Shown piece after piece: positions 11,490 through 21,937 of a stretch of 64,000 nucleotides of DNA. The notes beneath the pieces were generated by a model, which worked only from the letters and a program-made list of their open reading frames with translations, made no database searches and was not told the origin of the DNA. The stretch is from Cryoendolithus antarcticus (lineage: Eukaryota > Ascomycota > Dothideomycetes > Cladosporiales > Cladosporiaceae), in assembly GCA_002077065.1 (NCBI GenBank), contig NAJO01000024.1, forward strand, positions 698,238 to 762,237. Reading direction: 5' to 3'. Positions within the stretch are counted from its first letter, which is position 1. Each line of letters begins with the position of its first letter. The position numbers and the translations under genes are program-made.

Positions 11490-13781
11490 TTAGACTGTGC
11501 TCGCGCGTCCCAGCGTTTCCAATCTGAAACCAAGTGCGTCCATACCAGCCGCATCAAGTACGTTCCTGCCGTCGAACAGCATCTTAGGCTGCCTGACCAA
11601 TGTCGCCACTCTGCTCCAGTCGATTGCCTCTTGCCGCTGTTTCGAGCTCGTGCTCTTCCTGACTAGTGAGCATTCCTCGCACCCCGTCTCGCAGTCCGCT
11701 TGGGGCTGAAGCCTAGCGATGATCTCTTCTGGCAGTGTGCCGACTGCTACCGTGTCTTTGACAATCGTAGGCGGCTTCTCCTTAGATCTTTGCGGAAGAT
11801 GAAGGAGGTCCGCTGGCGTTGACGGCGAAAAGCTCGCAATCACAGGCGAATCCACCGGCTGCGCTTTCACTGGAGCCGAGCGAGGCTGCATTTTGAACAT
11901 GTCCCAGTCCGTCAACACAAGCACAGCACTACTATCTTCACACGCCTCGTACGGGTCTGCGCAGACCTTCACAACGTCTTGCGCATCAGCAGCAGGTAGC
12001 GCAGACAGCTCGTATCGGATATCGGCCTCACTGCACAGCGGATCAAAGATGGCGATACTCTTGGGTCCTTCTTCGAGCAGCATCCGGATGACATCTAGCG
12101 CTGGCGACTCTCGAGCGTCGCCTGTGTCTTTCTTGAAGGCGTAGCCGAGGATTGTGATCTTTTTGCCCCGGAGCGAGTTGTTCAGCTTCGCTATGACGTT
12201 GAGCGCGAAGCGATCTCGTTGGTAGTTGTTCATCGTGAGCACCTGCGTAAAGCCATCAGTCAAGCGTCCCAATGCGCAGATCCGATGTCGACCAACTCAC
12301 CTGTTCCCAGTACGCAGCCACCTCTGGCAACCCAAGCGACTCCGCCAAGTATGTCAGGCTCGCAATATCTTTCCTGAAACACGATCCGCCGAAGCCGAGC
12401 CCAGCTTTGAGAAATTGCGGTCCTATCCGCCGATCCAGTCCTATGCTCTTCGCAATCTCACCCACATCCGCTCCCGTTCGCTCGCATATTGCAGAGATAG
12501 AATTGATGCTGCTGATACGTTGTGCCAGCATGGCGTTCGCCGTCAGCTTGCAGAGCTCCGCCGACCAAATGTTGTTCGTCACTATACGCTCTTGTGGCAC
12601 CCAACTCGCGTACAGATCTGCCAGCGCCTCTGCTGCAGCGATGCCAGATGGCGTGGATTCGCATCCTATGATCACACGATCTGGCCGCATGAGGTCCTTG
12701 ATCGCTGTGCCTTCTGATAAAAACTCGGGATTCGAGAGGATTGGGAAATCTAGCTCTGGCCGGTGTTGTTGTGTCTGCGGAGTGAGTAAGTCTCAGACCA
12801 AGTTACGAGGATCATAGCCACCTTACGATATTCTTAATGAGCTGGCCTGTCTTGCAGGGCACTGTGCTCTTTTCCACTATAATGCAGCCCCTCCTCGAGT
12901 GGGTAGCAACGTCCCGCGTCGCTCCCTCGAACGCCGTCATGTCTGTCGCACGGCCGGCACCTTGCCCTTGACGCTTTGTAGGAGTGTTCACACTGATCAT
13001 GACAACATCGGCTTCTGCAATGGTCTCCGCGCAAGCAGTCGAGAAGAAGAGATTCGGCGCCCGCGTCGTGGTCTCCTCGATCGATGCATCAAAGTGTCCA
13101 GTGCCATCGACGCCCGGCCGAAGACCGTCTCTTGCAGCACGCACCACATCGCTGAGACCAGGCTCGTGTATGGGGAGATGCCGACTGTTCCATGCACGAA
13201 TGCGCTTCTCGTCCCTATCGACAACTGTAACGCGGATGTGCGGGTTGTGCAGAGCGATCATTGCTGCTGTCGGTCCACCTGCCCGAGCTTATTAGGACAT
13301 GGAATCAACGCACTCCTCATGTTTACAACAACCTACCGACGTAGCCTGCTCCTATACAGCATACGTTGCGGATCTGCCGTCGCACTCTTCTATGGCTGAT
13401 ACGCCCTTCTCGCGCGCCGCCGAGAGGCAAGTCTGCCCTCATCACCGGCTGAAGAGCAATTTCGTCCATGGGAATCGAATAATGCTCTCCCACCACATTA
13501 GGTGACCAGTTCGCTGGAGTGTCGGGCACCGAGCAATTTGAGCTCGAATCGGTGCAGTCTTCCGACCCCGTGAGCGAGGGCGTGCGATCCATCTGGACGG
13601 CCATATATTGCAAGTCACCGTATTGCAGATGCTTCACTGTGCTTGTCTTCGTCGTTATAGATCTCTTGATATGCGCTTTGGGTAGGCTGTAAGGTGGTGT
13701 CGGAATTGAAAACGAGGAAGAGAGGAAAGTCGAGAAGGTCAAGAGAGCAACACGCCACGGCCTCCACGTGCATGCGAACAA
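11490..13781 (-). CDS. UDP-glucose 6-dehydrogenase
   Basis: Four exons read 13781-13337, 13278-12827, 12774-12301 and 12242-11490, with introns of 58, 52 and 58 nt; all phases agree. The product (707 aa, or 648 aa from an alternative ATG at 13604) oxidises UDP-glucose to UDP-glucuronate with NAD+. The Rossmann motif GAGYVGG is rebuilt exactly across intron 1. The catalytic cysteine lies in [10 protein letters not shown] (about residue 431), followed by the C-terminal UDP-binding domain ([20 protein letters not shown]). Compared with usual enzymes there is an N-terminal extension of at least 80 residues and an extra segment of roughly 100 residues between VLTDWDMF and the closing [20 protein letters not shown] block. 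It is divergent from a GT4 glycosyltransferase. Function is secure; the start codon is not. Confidence 0.92.
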
Positions 13782-14382
13782 GGCGATACATGCAAAGGGA
13801 GATTACCTGCAGGCCAATCCACCAGACTTCGCGGGAAATGACAGGACAAACAACCGATACTCGCCGCCTCCGCCGAGGTCAACGCACCAAAGCCATCACT
13901 TACCGCGACAACGTCACCTACCGCCTCGTTGAGCGCCTGTCAACACGACAGTCCCTCCGCGATAGACCCCTCCAACCTCACCCATACCTGAAGTCGGAGA
14001 TCCGAATCCAGCCAATCAGCATCGAGTACGCGCGCATGGGCGAATCCTGTGGTCTGTAAGGAATGTTGCGCACATCTCGTCGCCAGGCCTCGTGCTCGCA
14101 ACGACACGCGCTGGATGCTTCCTTGGAGGGGCACTATCGCGATGTAGTCCGGCGATTGTTGTGGTGGGGTTGTGATATGCTTCGAGGCGCCCTTGTCATG
14201 GGAGGGTGAAGAGTTTTGTGCATGAGGGTTTGTTACATTATGTAACTTCGACTGCCGGGATCAGACCTTCGTTGCCATCGCGCAAACCTGAACGAGTCCG
14301 ATAAGGAGGATGGAAGTACATTGACGGTAGAAACACTACCTCACAGCTCACGGCGTACAGAAGAACATGTCGTGAAGCAGAC
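13782..14382. promoter_or_regulatory. divergent promoter region UDP-glucose dehydrogenase / GT4
   Basis: About 600 bp lies between two divergent sugar-nucleotide genes and could drive both. A repeated gttacattatgtaac-like palindrome sits near 14230-14245. No factor site can be named with confidence. Confidence 0.45.
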
Positions 14383-16074
14383 ATGCGAACATCACCGCTC
14401 GGAGCCAGTTTCTCCGACTGCGGGCCCACTATGGCGACTTCACCAATGGCAGTCAACTCGGACTTCCCTTCTGAACTCGTTGGAAAGAAAGTGCTACTAG
14501 CAAGCGAATCTCTGGGACCGATCAACGGAGTGAGCAGAACGACGCAGAGTCTCATCGACTACCTACGAAAGAATGGCGTCAACGTCGCGACCGTTGCGCC
14601 GCAATACGCTGGCCAGCCCATCAATGCCAACGACACTAAGACTGAAGTCAAGCCCGAGAGAGTGCCCATAGTCAACAAGGACTGGGTTCGTTCGATCGAA
14701 GCTAAGTCATCGTCGCTCGGATCTCGAGCTCTTGGAGGGGCGTGGACTTGGCATCATGAACGAGATGCGTCCGACAAAGCTGCTCAACAGCCACTGCTGC
14801 AACCTACTAGCAGCACGAAGCGACCTCTCATGATCAACCGGAGCCGCAGCGAAGAGCCAAAGCGGAAGGTCGAGACCACCAATGGCCCGAGGGTGAACCC
14901 CGAGTACCGCCTTCATGGCTCCCCCCTCCCTTACAACCCCGATCTCTCAGTCGCCTACCCCTTCCGCCTCGGCGTCCTCTATGACCGCACTTTTAAGCCA
15001 GATCTGATCTACCTCGCCTCGCCAGCAAGTGTAGGCTTTCAATTCCTGGTCCAGCTCCGGCAACTCACTAATCCGATTCCGACGCTCCTGAACTTCCAGA
15101 CAGATCTTTCGCACTACAGCACCATCCTCTTCGCGCCGCCGATGGACACTTATGCTGTGGTCATGTTGCAGCTCGTGCAAGGTTATCTCTTCCGCTCTCC
15201 GGCGGTGCACACAATCTTCTACCCATCGGCGTACATCAAGTCGTACATGATTGCTGCTGGTGCGCCAGGGGAGAGAATGCAGCAACTCGGTCGTGGCGTC
15301 GATACCACGCTCTTCCATCCTTCACGTCGCGATGACGCTTACCGGAAGGAGCTAGCACCCAATGGCGAGATCATCTTCGCCTGCATCTCCCGTCTGGCTC
15401 CCGAAAAGGGCTTCGAGTTCCTCGCTCGCGCTGCCATAGCACTCGCAGATTCTGGGCTGGACTTCAAGCTCTTGATCGTCGGCGGGAACAAGAATGCGGC
15501 TGTCGAAGCGGAAGTGCACAATTACTTCCGACCCATCGCTTCGCGTGTGATCTTCACAGGCATGCTGCGAGGCGTCGCTCTGGCACGGGCGTACGCGGTA
15601 GCAGATGTGTTCCTACACTGCAGCATCACCGAAACATTCGGCCTCGTAGTGCTTGAGAGCATGGCTTCCGGCGTTCCGGTCATTGCCAGAGACGAGGGTG
15701 GACCGAGCGAGACCGTAAAGCACGGTGAATCTGGTTTCCTGGTGCCGCCACAAGACCTAGACGGCTTCGTGGCGAAAGCACTGGAGCTTGCGAACGAGCC
15801 GGACTTACGGCTGAGAATGGCGGACAAGGCGAGACTGCAAGCTGAGGCGACTACATGGGACGAGATCAATCTGCAGGTTGCGCGCAAGATGGTCGAAGCG
15901 CTTGCTGATGTGCCGGAGAAGAGTGATGCGCAGAAGCTGAAAGAAGGGTACTACGGGAGCTGGACTGAGACTGTGAGAGTCTACTTCGCCGTTGGCATTG
16001 TTTGGATCTTCTGGATTATCGCGGTGATACCCCTATTCATCATGGGCTGGGTACACGGGATGGCGCATCGGTAG
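14383..16074 (+). CDS. family 4 glycosyltransferase with C-terminal membrane anchor
   Basis: The single-exon, 563-aa protein has the GT-B fold of GT4. The N-terminal half carries the acceptor-side motif LGPINGVSRTTQSLIDYLR. The donor-binding half has ACISRLAPEKGFEFL, LLIVGGNKN and the E-x7-E element ETFGLVVLE at residues 417-425, then GVPVIARDEGGPSE. Residues of about 535-557 form a hydrophobic helix, so the enzyme is probably membrane-bound. A Ser/Arg-rich insert lies at about 105-170. An alternative start is Met17. Its closest relatives that I can name are SQD2-like and mannosyl-PI-type GT4 enzymes, which glycosylate lipids. The head-to-head neighbour makes UDP-glucuronate, so a glucuronosyl-lipid product is possible, but that is inference. 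Confidence 0.85.
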   Translation: MRTSPLGASFSDCGPTMATSPMAVNSDFPSELVGKKVLLASESLGPINGVSRTTQSLIDYLRKNGVNVATVAPQYAGQPINANDTKTEVKPERVPIVNKDWVRSIEAKSSSLGSRALGGAWTWHHERDASDKAAQQPLLQPTSSTKRPLMINRSRSEEPKRKVETTNGPRVNPEYRLHGSPLPYNPDLSVAYPFRLGVLYDRTFKPDLIYLASPASVGFQFLVQLRQLTNPIPTLLNFQTDLSHYSTILFAPPMDTYAVVMLQLVQGYLFRSPAVHTIFYPSAYIKSYMIAAGAPGERMQQLGRGVDTTLFHPSRRDDAYRKELAPNGEIIFACISRLAPEKGFEFLARAAIALADSGLDFKLLIVGGNKNAAVEAEVHNYFRPIASRVIFTGMLRGVALARAYAVADVFLHCSITETFGLVVLESMASGVPVIARDEGGPSETVKHGESGFLVPPQDLDGFVAKALELANEPDLRLRMADKARLQAEATTWDEINLQVARKMVEALADVPEKSDAQKLKEGYYGSWTETVRVYFAVGIVWIFWIIAVIPLFIMGWVHGMAHR

Positions 16075-16277
16075 TCTTGGGTATGGATTCGGTGAGTGTG
16101 CGGATTGATGCTGGGAAAGACTGTAATGGTCGCATGAAGGCGAAGCTCAACGCTGCCTGGCTTTAGCGCCTAGTTTGCAAACGTGCAGGTATATTCTGAC
16201 TGTGGCTGCTGGCTGTATGCTTTCATGTCATATATGTAGGTAAGCGTCACTTTCGTACCTGTCTCATCGCAAGAATT

Positions 16278-17030
16278 CTACTCCTTCGAGTTAATCCACG
16301 CAATCTTGAACACCTTGATCAACCGCTCCGCCTCCTCCCCATCCCGTAATCTCTGCGTTAAGAATTCCTGCAAATCCGTCCAGAACTCCCCTGTATTCAA
16401 CGCTCCAGGCCCACTTGGTCCTTTCGCCTTCCCCTCAGACTCAGCCTTCGCCGTCTCACTGCCAGGTCCCGGTATCGCAGAAGGTGGGTCGTCGACGTCC
16501 ATCTTGTCCTCTGCTGCTGCAGCAGGCACTGCAGGTACGGCAGGGGTAGTGTCGTTGATAGGATTGCCCTTCTCAACGGCAGCAGGTGTGACGGCCGCGC
16601 TGGCGCCTCCTAGGACCATGACGCCTAGCTCGACGGTGCTGCCTGTTACACCTAGCTCCTTAAGTGTCTTGAGATCGCCTGCTGGCTTCTTGTTGTACAG
16701 TAACTTGATCTTCTCCTGCGGCAGAGCCGTCTTCTCCGCATACTTCGTCTTCAAGTCATGCACGCTCGTGTCCAGCCCCACGCCCTCCAATGTCACCGGC
16801 CCCTCCCCTCCCCTCACAGGCGCCAACGTGACACTCACAGTCGCCTCCTTCTCACCTGCCTTCGCACCTACACCTACAGCCCGTCGCGGGAAGGGGTGTG
16901 TCTGTCTAGGCAGAGTGAATGGCGATTGATTCGGATACTGCCGCGGATCGGAAACATGGTCGGAGGGGAGTTTGATGGGTTTCTTGTCGAGCTGCGAGAG
17001 GAAGGACTTGGCGAAGGTGACTTCGGACAT
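16278..17030 (-). CDS. GET5: Get5/Mdy2-like ubiquitin-domain protein of the GET pathway
   Basis: The 250-aa protein has three parts as in Get5. An N-terminal Get4-binding segment (FAKSFLSQLDKKPIKLPSDHV region) comes first, then a ubiquitin-like domain (about 65-145, with VHDLKTKYAEKTALPQEKIKLLYN). After an Ala/Pro-rich linker comes a C-terminal dimerisation helix pair (FWTDLQEFLTQRLRDGEEAE). Get5 with Get4 and Sgt2 passes tail-anchored membrane proteins to Get3 in the cytosol. It is divergent from CWC27 over 275 bp. Confidence rests on the match of all three regions. Confidence 0.85.
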   Translation of the reverse strand: MSEVTFAKSFLSQLDKKPIKLPSDHVSDPRQYPNQSPFTLPRQTHPFPRRAVGVGAKAGEKEATVSVTLAPVRGGEGPVTLEGVGLDTSVHDLKTKYAEKTALPQEKIKLLYNKKPAGDLKTLKELGVTGSTVELGVMVLGGASAAVTPAAVEKGNPINDTTPAVPAVPAAAAEDKMDVDDPPSAIPGPGSETAKAESEGKAKGPSGPGALNTGEFWTDLQEFLTQRLRDGEEAERLIKVFKIAWINSKE

Positions 17031-17305
17031 GATGGTGCGTTGGAAGCCTCCGTATAGCGTGTCGCCTTCGGTGAAGTAAGCCAGTGCTGCGGGTGTGAGA
17101 TGTGGATTGGCTGGCGTTGATTGATGATATGGAGGGGAGGAGAGTTTGGTGGAGGTGCCTGGTTTGTGGAAGTATGCGTGAGGTCATCGGCTGGAGCTTG
17201 GGAAATGTTCTGGGTGGTGTCAATACTCACATATATCACATTGCAATGCGCGATCATAGCAGACTATAGAGAGCATCACCCACAGTCCCAAGGCACAAGA
17301 CTGTC

Positions 17306-18805
17306 ATGGCCTCCCTGTACAACCTCGAGCCTCAACCCACAGCCAAAGTCATCCTCCACACCACTACCGGCGACCTCCTCCTCGAGCTCTGGGGCGCCCA
17401 AGCCCCCCTCGCAACCCGCAACTTCCTCCAACATTGCCTAGACTCCTACTATATCAACACCATCTTCCACCGCCTGGTCCCAAACTTCATCCTCCAAGGC
17501 GGAGATCCCACAGGCACCGGCAGCGGCGGCATAAGCGCGATCAACAACGGCGATGGCTTCGACGATGAGCTGCACAGTCGGCTCAAGTTCAACCGACGAG
17601 GCCTGCTGGGGATGGCGAATGAGGGAAAGGGGAGCAATGGGAGTCAGTTCTTCTTGACACTTGGGGCGACGCCGGAGTTGCAGGGAAAGCATACGATGTT
17701 TGGGAGGGTGGAGGGGGAGACGATATATAATTTGATCAAGATGGGGGAGGCGGAGATGGGTGAGGGCGAGGGGAGCGAGAGGCCTATGTACCCTACACGG
17801 ATCACGGGGACGGAGGTGTTGGTTAATCCTTTTGAGGATATGGCTCCGAGGGTTGTGGATGCGCCGAGGACGGTGCGGGAGAAGGAGGGAGTGAAGAAGA
17901 GGAAGAAGCCTGCTGGGAAGAATGTGCTGAGCTTCGGTGGGGATGAGGGGGAGGATGTGGGGAGTGCGCCGGTGCTGAAGAAGACGAAGGTCAATCCTAA
18001 GCTTGTACAGGTAGAGGAGGTTGCGTTAGCAGAAGATGAGGTGGTCACTGCAGAAAGAGCGTCAACACAGAAGAAGATCAAGCCAGCAGGAAAACGAAAG
18101 TCTCCCTCTCTAGAGCCTGAGATCAGGACTGCTCCGCCTGTCCGACAACCTGAGCCGCCCGAAGCAATTGACATTGACGATGATGAAGACGAGCCTGCAG
18201 ACGAGGTCCGCAGCTCGAAAGCGCAGACTGCACTCGAGAAGACGAATGCAGAGATCGCAGCGATCAAGGCAAGTATGAAGCGAACGACCGACACAGCATC
18301 AGCATACCACGAGAAGCCAAGAAGCCTGCTAGAAGCGATGATACCCGCTACCAGCACCCGAGCTCGCAAACGAGGCAAACCCACCGACGACAAATCTTCA
18401 TTTGACCTCTTCAACGCCTGGAAGAAACAGCTCGACGAAACGCCATCCTCCGAGCCCCCCATAGCTACCAACGGCACGCACAAAGTCTCCACTGATCCCT
18501 CAGCCAACTCAGCACCCACAGACACCGCTGACGACGACGAAGCCGCTCTGTGCGACCTCCACTTCATCGCCAACTGCCAGAGCTGCAAGTCCTGGGACGA
18601 GGGGCAGCCCGAACATGAAGCTGACGAAGACGGCGATGATGACCCGGGATGGATGTCGCATCGTCTAATCGCGGCGAAGGATAAGCTGGGTAAGGGTCTG
18701 GAGTGGAAAAAGAGGATGGCAGAGATCGAAGTTATCGACCCGAGAACAAAGGCGACGGAAATCAAGGAGGCTGGAAGGAGGGGGAAGGGAAAGGAGAGAA
18801 AGTAG
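17306..18805 (+). CDS. CWC27: cyclophilin-type peptidyl-prolyl isomerase of the spliceosome, CWC27
   Basis: The 499-aa, single-exon protein starts with a cyclophilin domain (about 10-175) containing FHRLVPNFILQGGDPTGTG, GSNGSQFFLTLG and KHTMFGRV. A long, charged, mostly disordered tail follows with nuclear-localisation-like KKRKKP and KKTKVNP runs. It then has the conserved blocks SFDLFNAWKKQLDE and CDLHFIANCQSCKSWDE that are typical of CWC27/SDCCAG10. CWC27 is part of the Bact spliceosome with CWC22. In human CWC27 the usual catalytic Trp is replaced and activity is low; here the domain also lacks an obvious Trp at that site. The ATG is the first in frame and directly precedes the family's normal N-terminus. 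Confidence 0.92.
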   Translation: MASLYNLEPQPTAKVILHTTTGDLLLELWGAQAPLATRNFLQHCLDSYYINTIFHRLVPNFILQGGDPTGTGSGGISAINNGDGFDDELHSRLKFNRRGLLGMANEGKGSNGSQFFLTLGATPELQGKHTMFGRVEGETIYNLIKMGEAEMGEGEGSERPMYPTRITGTEVLVNPFEDMAPRVVDAPRTVREKEGVKKRKKPAGKNVLSFGGDEGEDVGSAPVLKKTKVNPKLVQVEEVALAEDEVVTAERASTQKKIKPAGKRKSPSLEPEIRTAPPVRQPEPPEAIDIDDDEDEPADEVRSSKAQTALEKTNAEIAAIKASMKRTTDTASAYHEKPRSLLEAMIPATSTRARKRGKPTDDKSSFDLFNAWKKQLDETPSSEPPIATNGTHKVSTDPSANSAPTDTADDDEAALCDLHFIANCQSCKSWDEGQPEHEADEDGDDDPGWMSHRLIAAKDKLGKGLEWKKRMAEIEVIDPRTKATEIKEAGRRGKGKERK

Positions 18806-19978
18806 CCAGGTAGGTCGGTCGGTCTTGGATAGCGAGGCTTGAAATGACAGTTACTTTTTACGCCGTGACGCGACTACCACGTAGCAGACGTGGAGTGTGA
18901 AGCGGAAGCTCCACGTGAGCAAGAAACGACACCCCTTCGGCTGCGTTCCTAGCATGGAGGACTTCTCCGATGTTGACGGCACAACGGCACTTTGGGTCTA
19001 GCCAAGAGCTGATCATGCCACAGTTTGCAAGGCCGGCTCTTCGACCTACCTCGAGGCTACGAGCAGTTCGAAAAGACAGCGCTGTCTCACACGACACGCG
19101 TTCGCGTGGTGTTTCGGCCCGACTATAAGGCGCCCTTCACTCACGTAGAAGTCTGGAGACCTCTCATGCGATCATCGACTGCAGGCCTGTTGTGTGAACG
19201 TAGAGATGAAGCACCATGGAGCGAGGATCACCCCCGACGCGTCTTCTGCTAGCGAGTCGGTGGTAAGTGTCTCTCGTAGATCTCTTCGCGGTGGCGAAAG
19301 CGTCGCGGCGCTGTCGACGGTAGCACGAGAGACCTCTAGCAGACATTTGTATCAGGGTTCGCCGCTCAGCGCTCGGGCGAGGCTCGATTGCTGCGAAGAG
19401 AAGATTGAAGTCGAAGCAACAGCCGTGGTAATGGGAGACCTGTCGCGTCGTCGCTTGAGTCCCTCGTTCGTTGCTGTGCGAGGTGCTGGCCTTGCACGCT
19501 CGTTGACCCTAAACATCTTGCTTTGCGGGCCGTCAGCCTTTCGATATGTTTCATGCCTAACGGTCTGGACTCTTCCTCGGCTATCGTTGAAGTCTCTGTC
19601 GAGCACCTGCAGTAGTCACGAAAGAGGATTGTATGTCGCGCATGGCCGCTAGCGTTTCCTTATTCTGATCAAGAGGCTACAAGACACGCCCCAGATCCCT
19701 GCATCACTGTCGCAGTCAGCCGATGGGCCCCTCTGACATACATTACTGTACGCGCAATTTACCTATGCCGCGACGCGAGCGCATCTATATTACTTCCTGC
19801 TGATGTCTGCCGAGATGAGGACTCGTACTCAAGTCAGCCGCCCCACTGCCCAGGCCAAGCTTCTGAACGAGTGCAATATATTCGACCGGTCAAGCCGGCT
19901 ACATCGCGGTGCTTGAGCCGAGTAGCCGTGCTGTAGGGCACGTGGATCCATGCAAGTGTAGAGCAATTGTAGCGCCGC
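18806..19978. other. gene-poor stretch upstream of the Ral2-like gene
   Basis: I searched both strands for kelch-type exons that would complete the downstream gene and found none. Open frames of up to 152 codons exist (19194-19652, plus) but are Arg/Ser/Leu-rich and match nothing I know. A short tandem repeat (tttcgcggccc twice) sits just inside the next frame at about 20027-20052. Confidence 0.45.
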
Positions 19979-21760
19979 GTGACTCGAGTCGAGAGCCATG
20001 GCTATTCTGGGCAGCAACAAAAGAAGTTTCGCGGCCCAGTTTCGCGGCCCCACAGCCTTGCTGGCATGAGCCGCAGTTGCGGCGCATACCGAAGTGTCGT
20101 GGCTCCGTTGACCACGATGAGTGCGCAGCACATTGGAGCTGGTCCGCATGCTGGGAAGGACGACGACGAAGACGATGAGCCAACGACTGTTGGATCGGGC
20201 GCACCGATGTTAATCTATTCGAACTACAACTTCCTGGACGTAAAGCTGGAAATGCAAGTTAGACTGCCAAACGGCGAGCTCACGGAGAAGCTCATGCAAT
20301 CAGATGTATCGCCACCCGGACTACGATTTCCGAACGGTGGTGTCATTGACAACCATTTCGTTGTGTCTGGGACATTCTTGACTGCATCGAAGCAGGAATA
20401 CGCGCTTTGGGCACTGGACCTCCACACATTGTCGTGGAGTCGCATTGATGCAAGCGGCAGCATCTTTAGCCAAGGCAGCTGGAACAGGGGTATTCTCTGG
20501 AGTCGGAGGAACGCCTTTGTGATCCTAGGCAACCGAAAGCGAAGTCTTGTGGATGACTACAACAATAGACGGATCAACTTCTCAAACATCTGCCTTGTGG
20601 AGCTCGAGTCATTCGGGCTGTCTGACAATCCTAGAGGCACTGAGCCGACCTCAGGATACGTCTCTGCAAGCGCAGGTGCAGTACCTGCTGCCAGTGAATT
20701 GTGTCTCGGTGGGCGTCAGCTCACTCCAGCAGCAGAGTCACTTGGTGTCATGTCGATGACATGCCGCGAGCTCTGTGATGTAGACATACTAGCAAATGAT
20801 GGCACACGAATACCGGTCAACTCACGGCTGATCTCGCGACGCTGGGGATCGTACTTCACCTGCCTGCTGCGAGACTCACATCCGAGCACCCACGACACAG
20901 ACACAGCCACGCTGCGACCGAGTGCAGGCGGCCATCCCTCACGCAACTCTAGCATGACGATCACGGCATCACTGGCTTCAGCGGGGACGACTCTCACGAA
21001 CAACACCATGTCCGAGATACCCGATGTACGGTCCCTGCCTCCAGCCTCCCGACCACGACTTCTCTACCTCCCTCACACAACACCTACGGTCCACGCTCTC
21101 CTCCACTACCTCTACACCGGCACGCTCCCGTCGCCACCCTCAAGCCTCGCAACGCCACAGATTTATTGCTCACTCCTCCAGCTCGCTCGTCCCTACAGAG
21201 TCGATGGTCTGCTCGAAGCCGTTGTCCAACGCCTCCACGAATCGCTAGACGGCCGGAATGCAGCTGCAATCTTCAACGCAGCCGCCATGGCCGCAGGTGG
21301 AGGTGAGAACGTTATCTTCGCTTCCGATAACGGGCGTGTAAAACGCGAAAGCGCATTCCCGCAGCGCAACACAAGTCTAGCCAACAACAGCGTCGACCTT
21401 GGACACGGCGCGAATGGCTTGACGCGCTCAGCTGCCAGTCTGCGGATTGACACCGACATGGCGAACGGCCGCAACACACGCAATACTCTCCGACCTGGCC
21501 AAGCGATGCCGTTGAATGAGGACACAGACGACGAGTCTGTGCCTGGCAGCGCTGCTACAGAGGGAAGCATGAGTGAGAGTGAGAGCGCGTTGAGCGCCAG
21601 GAGTCTGAGGGGCGAGGGGAGCAGGGAGATGTGGAATGGAGCGCTCAGTGCTGTCGTTGGGCTGCAGAAGCGAGGTTTGAGAGGTTTGATGGAAGGGAGA
21701 AGGATGAGAGAGCGAGGCAGAGGAGAGATGGAGGGGAGAGTGGGATTGGGAATTGCTTGA
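19979..21760 (+). CDS. Ral2-like BTB-domain protein, apparently lacking the N-terminal kelch region
   Basis: This is a 593-codon frame. From about residue 70 it matches the middle and end of fungal Ral2-type proteins: LIYSNYNFLDVKLEMQV, LRFPNGGVIDNHFVVSGTFL, GSWNRGILWSRRNAFVILGN. A split BTB/POZ fold follows (CDVDILANDGTRIPVNSRLISRR, then LYLPHTTPTVHALLHYLYTG and LARPYRVDGLLEAVVQRLHE) before a low-complexity tail. In fission yeast Ral2 helps activate Ras1 in mating and cell shape. Relatives carry several kelch repeats before this point; here I find none in the 1.2 kb upstream. The true coding start may be an exon beginning near 20071 after an acceptor (gccgcag). The gene may be truncated or unusually split. 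Confidence 0.65.
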   Translation: MTRVESHGYSGQQQKKFRGPVSRPHSLAGMSRSCGAYRSVVAPLTTMSAQHIGAGPHAGKDDDEDDEPTTVGSGAPMLIYSNYNFLDVKLEMQVRLPNGELTEKLMQSDVSPPGLRFPNGGVIDNHFVVSGTFLTASKQEYALWALDLHTLSWSRIDASGSIFSQGSWNRGILWSRRNAFVILGNRKRSLVDDYNNRRINFSNICLVELESFGLSDNPRGTEPTSGYVSASAGAVPAASELCLGGRQLTPAAESLGVMSMTCRELCDVDILANDGTRIPVNSRLISRRWGSYFTCLLRDSHPSTHDTDTATLRPSAGGHPSRNSSMTITASLASAGTTLTNNTMSEIPDVRSLPPASRPRLLYLPHTTPTVHALLHYLYTGTLPSPPSSLATPQIYCSLLQLARPYRVDGLLEAVVQRLHESLDGRNAAAIFNAAAMAAGGGENVIFASDNGRVKRESAFPQRNTSLANNSVDLGHGANGLTRSAASLRIDTDMANGRNTRNTLRPGQAMPLNEDTDDESVPGSAATEGSMSESESALSARSLRGEGSREMWNGALSAVVGLQKRGLRGLMEGRRMRERGRGEMEGRVGLGIA

Positions 21761-21937
21761 TCAAAAGTCCAGCACGGGGATGATGATCATGATTGAGACG
21801 GGGAGAGGCATGGGTGCGTTCGCTGCGCTCGCTGCGCGCCTCGGCTTAGCTATCTCGGAGATACTCTACCAACTCATAGAAGTGACCCTGCGTCTCATAC
21901 CGCGACGCAGCCTCCAACAGTCTCGAACATCATACAC

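Noticed and set aside
17644..18765. 373-codon minus-strand frame opposite CWC27
   Set aside because: It is the Ser-rich mirror of the charged CWC27 tail and has no family features; CWC27 on the other strand is clear.
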